A DNA stretch of 64,000 nucleotides, taken from Methylicorpusculum oleiharenae. Lineage in GTDB: Bacteria > Pseudomonadota > Gammaproteobacteria > Methylococcales > Methylomonadaceae. Shown piece by piece: positions 60,763 through 64,000 of the stretch; position 1 is the stretch's first letter; each line of letters opens with the position of its first letter. The notes under the pieces are model-generated. The model was not told where the DNA came from, did not search any database, and worked only from the letters and a program-made list of their open reading frames with translations. The stretch is from the NCBI RefSeq assembly GCF_009828925.2, contig NZ_WUTY02000001.1, forward strand, positions 1,580,492 to 1,644,491, written 5' to 3'. The position numbers and the translations under genes were made by a program.

Positions 60763-63042
60763 ATGACCGAAAAGCAAATTTCAAGGCCTGCCTTTTTAGC
60801 TTCCCGCATCAAAGCTTGTGGGGGCTGGTATGGCTTATGGCGAATGACAAAGGATGCACTGTTGCGTTATTGCGTTCATGCCGGCGGTTATGGCGTCATG
60901 CTGATGATTGCACTGATGTTCTTCTACCTGGTGGCGATGGTGATGCCCTTGTTTATTGGCGCTTCAATAACACAGGTTGGAAGGTACCCGGTGCCTGATT
61001 CCTCGGCAGGAAAAACATGGCTGCTGGGCATGGATGAGCAAAACAAGCTGGGCGTTCGGTTTACGGATAAAGGGCGCGTCATTTTTTTTGAGACAGAAAC
61101 GGGTCGTATCATTAAAACGGAGTCAATTCCTCTTCCTGAAAATGTCACCATTACAGGCATTACCCATGAAGCAGGGTACCCGTCTTTGGTTGTTTATGGG
61201 CTTTCTGACGGCAAGGCCCTCCTGGTTCAGCCGCATTACGCGCTGACTTTTGAGCATGATCGGCGCACGATCATCCCTTCAATTGATTTCCCTTTCGGTA
61301 AAAAGCCTATCAAGCTGGATGAGTCCGGGAAAGCTTTATTCCGGCTGGCTGTTGCCAGCGAAGAGGGGCAGGCCAGTTTGGCGGCTATCACGGCATCGGG
61401 TCGTCTGGTGCTAACCAGGCTGGCGGCAAAAAGTTCTTCCCCGGGTGCTTCCGGCTTTGAACTGTTACGCAAAGAATACACGCTACCTATAGGATCCATT
61501 GAGCATCTGCTTTTGGACAAGGCCGGGCGGACTGTATATTTGGTTGAAGCATCGGGCATACTCAATTGGCTTAAGGTTGACCCGGCATTTGAGGTTTTAT
61601 CCCAAGGTCGGCAAGACCTTGTCGGTCCCGGTCGAAAGTTGATTAGTGTAACGCTGTTAAACGGACATTTGTCGCTACTGGCCGGTGATGATGCCGGATC
61701 GGTTAATCAGTGGGCTTGGATGCTGGGCGCCCTGGGTCAGCCGGTTTTGCAACAATTAAGAACCTTTGAGGTATTCGGTCAAGCGGTCATGTCGATTGAA
61801 TCCGAGCAACGGCGGAAAGGTTTTATTGCCCTTGATGCTGCAGGTCTAGCGGCACTTTTTTATTCAACCAGTGAACGGAAATTACTCGAAGTCCGCTTGT
61901 CCGAAAACAAAATACGGGCGATGGCTTTAGCGCCCCGAGCTACAGCGCTTTTAAGTGAGTCGGAAGACGGCAGCCTGTCCTTATGGCGACTAATCAATAA
62001 CCATCCTGAAGTTTCGTTAAAGTCGTTGTGGCAAAAAATCAGGTATGAAAGCTATGCAAAACCGGATTATGTCTGGCAGTCATCATCGTCCGGCAGTGAC
62101 TTTGAGCCCAAATACAGCTTGACCCCGCTTGTTTACGGCACATTGAAAGCTGCATTTTATGCTTTGTTATTTGCAGTGCCTCTAGCTTTGGCCGGTGCCG
62201 TTTATACCGCTTACTTTATGGCTCCTGCCATGCGGAAAATAGTAAAGCCCGGCATTGAAATTATGGAAGCGCTACCCACCGTTATTTTGGGCTTTCTGGC
62301 CGGGCTGTGGCTGGCGCCTTTTATCGAAGCGCACTTATTCGGCATTATCTTGACATTTTGGGTGACGCCAATCAGCGTTTTGCTGGCGGCTTACAGTTGG
62401 CAATATATGCCCTCTTCATGGCGTCACACACTACCTGACGGCTGGGAAGCGGCATTTTTAATGCCGTTGATCATGCTTGTGGTTTGGTTTTGTTTAAGTT
62501 TTGGCGGGCCGATGGAGGCTGTGTTTTTTGATGCGGGTATAAAAGACTGGTTATCTCAACAATGGGGTATCGAATATGATCAACGCAATGCCATGGTAGT
62601 GGGCATTGCTATGGGTTTTGCCGTGATTCCGGGCATTTTCTCGATTGCGGAAGATGCCATTTTTAATGTTCCCCGGCACCTGACTATCGGGTCACTGGCT
62701 TTAGGGGCAACACGATGGCAAACGATGATGAGAGTCGTGCTGTTAACGGCCAGTCCCGGTATTTTTTCAGCTGTTATCGTCGGTTTTGGCCGTGCGGTGG
62801 GAGAGACAATGATCGTGTTGATGGCTACTGGAAATACACCGATGATGGATTTTAATATTTTTCAGGGTATGCGAACATTGTCGGCAACCATTGCTATTGA
62901 AATGCCCGAATCCGAGGCTGGCGCCACCCATTCCCGGTTGTTGTTTCTGGCGGCATTGCTGCTCTTCTTGTTTACATTTGCAGTCAATACACTGTCAGAA
63001 TGGATTCGTCAGCGATTACGCAAAAACTATAGCGCCTTGTGA
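60763..63042 (+). CDS. pstC: Phosphate transporter permease PstC, large form
   Basis: A 759-residue permease. After one membrane helix (about 45-70, YGVMLMIALMFFYLVAMVMP) comes a long extracytoplasmic or soluble insert of almost 380 residues with repeating beta-rich units (GLSDGKALLVQPH, ASGRLVLTRL, GSVNQWAW, EDGSLSLWRL), like a beta-propeller. The permease core follows from about 455 (GTLKAAFYALLFAVPLALAG), with the EAA-like loop ALGATRWQTMMRVVLLTASP. The large form occurs in several gammaproteobacteria. Its stop overlaps the pstA ATG. Confidence 0.92.
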   Translation: MTEKQISRPAFLASRIKACGGWYGLWRMTKDALLRYCVHAGGYGVMLMIALMFFYLVAMVMPLFIGASITQVGRYPVPDSSAGKTWLLGMDEQNKLGVRFTDKGRVIFFETETGRIIKTESIPLPENVTITGITHEAGYPSLVVYGLSDGKALLVQPHYALTFEHDRRTIIPSIDFPFGKKPIKLDESGKALFRLAVASEEGQASLAAITASGRLVLTRLAAKSSSPGASGFELLRKEYTLPIGSIEHLLLDKAGRTVYLVEASGILNWLKVDPAFEVLSQGRQDLVGPGRKLISVTLLNGHLSLLAGDDAGSVNQWAWMLGALGQPVLQQLRTFEVFGQAVMSIESEQRRKGFIALDAAGLAALFYSTSERKLLEVRLSENKIRAMALAPRATALLSESEDGSLSLWRLINNHPEVSLKSLWQKIRYESYAKPDYVWQSSSSGSDFEPKYSLTPLVYGTLKAAFYALLFAVPLALAGAVYTAYFMAPAMRKIVKPGIEIMEALPTVILGFLAGLWLAPFIEAHLFGIILTFWVTPISVLLAAYSWQYMPSSWRHTLPDGWEAAFLMPLIMLVVWFCLSFGGPMEAVFFDAGIKDWLSQQWGIEYDQRNAMVVGIAMGFAVIPGIFSIAEDAIFNVPRHLTIGSLALGATRWQTMMRVVLLTASPGIFSAVIVGFGRAVGETMIVLMATGNTPMMDFNIFQGMRTLSATIAIEMPESEAGATHSRLLFLAALLLFLFTFAVNTLSEWIRQRLRKNYSAL

Positions 63043-64000
63043 TGAAGTCCTGGCTGCGCACCGATAACCCCTGGATTTGGCTTAATGCGGCGGCTGTCAG
63101 CATCAGTCTGTTATTGGTGCTCGGGCTTTTGCTGTTGATTGCCATCCAGGGATTGGGTCATTTTTGGCCGAAAACGGTTACAGAAATGAGTTACCGGGAT
63201 GAACAGGGCCAAGTTCGAATGATCATCGGCGAAATAGCCGGAACCAATCAACAAGGCGCGCTGATTGCCGGATCTGCAGATGCTGGAGATGAAACGGCCG
63301 GACGTGTTCCCTTTCAATATTTGATTAAATCCGGTAACCGGGATGTCAACGGGTTTGATTTTCACTGGGTGCCTGCCAACATGATAGAGCGCTGGCATTA
63401 TCCTGATCAAGCGACGGTGATAGAGCGCAAGGAATGGGGTAATTATTACGGATTTATAGAAAGTATAAACGAACAGGGCCGCGTCATCGCCACCAATCTG
63501 GATGCGTGGCCTGTGTTATGGGCTAAACTGGACGAAACTTCAAAACGCGTTAAAAAAATTCAACAGATTGAAAAAGATGCCATAAGTAAAATCAGCCTGC
63601 AGCTTGAGCCATTAAAACTCAAAAAAAAGCGTTTGTTGAGGGAGAACGCTTCCCGGACGGAGGAATTGAGCCTGCTTGATGCTGAAATAACTGGCCTCGA
63701 ACAGCAATACCAGCATTATCAGGATGAATTGGATCAATTGTACCCGTTGATTAAACAGTACAGCTTGGTCGCCAGGGATGCGAATGAGCAACGGCAAATA
63801 ATCCCTTTGGCCAATATTGTACGAATTTATCAGCCCAACAGGCTGAGCGGTAGCGATAAAATCCGGATTTACTGGTCGCGGTTTACGGAGTTTGTAACAG
63901 GGGAGCCCCGGGAGGCCAACAGTGAAGGTGGTATTTTTCCGGCACTGTTCGGCACCGTGATGATGGTCATCGTGATGTCACTCGTCGTTGCGCCTTTAGG
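63042..64000 (+). CDS. pstA: Phosphate transporter permease PstA (cut by window end)
   Basis: The frame is open from ATG 63042 to the window edge, 319 codons so far. It opens MKSWLRTDNPWIWLNAAAVS, with a membrane helix at about 18-38, a large hydrophilic domain containing a coiled coil (about 165-235; LLDAEITGLEQQYQHYQDEL) and GNYYGFIESINEQGRVIATN. It reaches the permease core (FPALFGTVMMVIVMSLVVAP) at the edge. It resembles the long PstA form of proteobacteria. pstB is not in the window. Confidence 0.88.
   Translation, partial: MKSWLRTDNPWIWLNAAAVSISLLLVLGLLLLIAIQGLGHFWPKTVTEMSYRDEQGQVRMIIGEIAGTNQQGALIAGSADAGDETAGRVPFQYLIKSGNRDVNGFDFHWVPANMIERWHYPDQATVIERKEWGNYYGFIESINEQGRVIATNLDAWPVLWAKLDETSKRVKKIQQIEKDAISKISLQLEPLKLKKKRLLRENASRTEELSLLDAEITGLEQQYQHYQDELDQLYPLIKQYSLVARDANEQRQIIPLANIVRIYQPNRLSGSDKIRIYWSRFTEFVTGEPREANSEGGIFPALFGTVMMVIVMSLVVAPL

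Overview
The window looks like chromosome from a gammaproteobacterial methanotroph or a close relative (order Methylococcales). This is inferred from family resemblance. The clues are the gene orders uvrB-tRNA-thrS-infC-rpmI-rplT-pheS-pheT-ihfA-merR, TIGR02449-zapA-6S RNA with divergent ygfB-pepP-ubiH, pilS-pilR and sucC-sucD, plus a PEP-CTERM protein with a VPVPSAIWLMGSG-type sorting signal and a GltD-like/NifJ/DHOD-like operon. No methane oxidation gene lies in the window, so the genus cannot be fixed.

Layout. 1-8500 is a visibly AT-rich accessory region. It holds a dead IS3-family element, an N-formylglutamate amidohydrolase, a WYL-domain regulator with two matching palindromic operator candidates, two small proteins, a MITE-like repeat and an intact tyrosine integrase. 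8529-18346 is conserved core: DNA repair, translation, IHF-alpha, a MerR-like regulator, tRNA-Val(GAC) and tRNA-Pro(GGG). 18350-22890 is a scrambled, partly GC-rich accessory patch. It has broken genes, an internally deleted IS21-family element with both ends, and one intact DUF2254 membrane protein. 22891-32499 holds a very large multi-PAS histidine kinase and FixJ-type regulator, followed by a molybdenum hydroxylase set (MobA/MocA-like nucleotidyltransferase, XdhC-like factor, IorA-like and IorB-like subunits). 32500-35700 is again accessory: a toxin-antitoxin pair whose toxin has an internal stop, palindromic repeats, a PEP-CTERM protein, a transposase fragment and DUF2442.

35802-42049 (minus strand) encodes an NAD(P)H-dependent GltD-like oxidoreductase with ferredoxin-type domains, pyruvate:ferredoxin/flavodoxin oxidoreductase and a dihydroorotate-dehydrogenase-like protein, a probable pyruvate/electron-transfer operon. 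42461-46571 is the cell-division/6S RNA/ubiquinone cluster. 46688-47895 is an accessory insert with a second, intact toxin-antitoxin pair and a nuclease-like protein, each followed by a copy of the same 79-bp repeat. 48363-49077 encodes a 34-residue membrane microprotein and a TolA-like protein sharing its membrane segment. PilS/PilR, succinyl-CoA synthetase and NAD synthetase follow.

The right end (56361-64000) has a possible phosphate/polyphosphate theme: a CHAD-domain protein in an operon with an orphan ParA-family ATPase, SixA-like phosphatase, and PstS, PstC and PstA (PstA cut by the window end). The most interesting hypothesis in the window is that the ParA-CHAD pair positions polyphosphate granules. 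The best sequence-supported regulatory find is the pair of WYL operators. All assignments come from reading the sequence; no database search was run.
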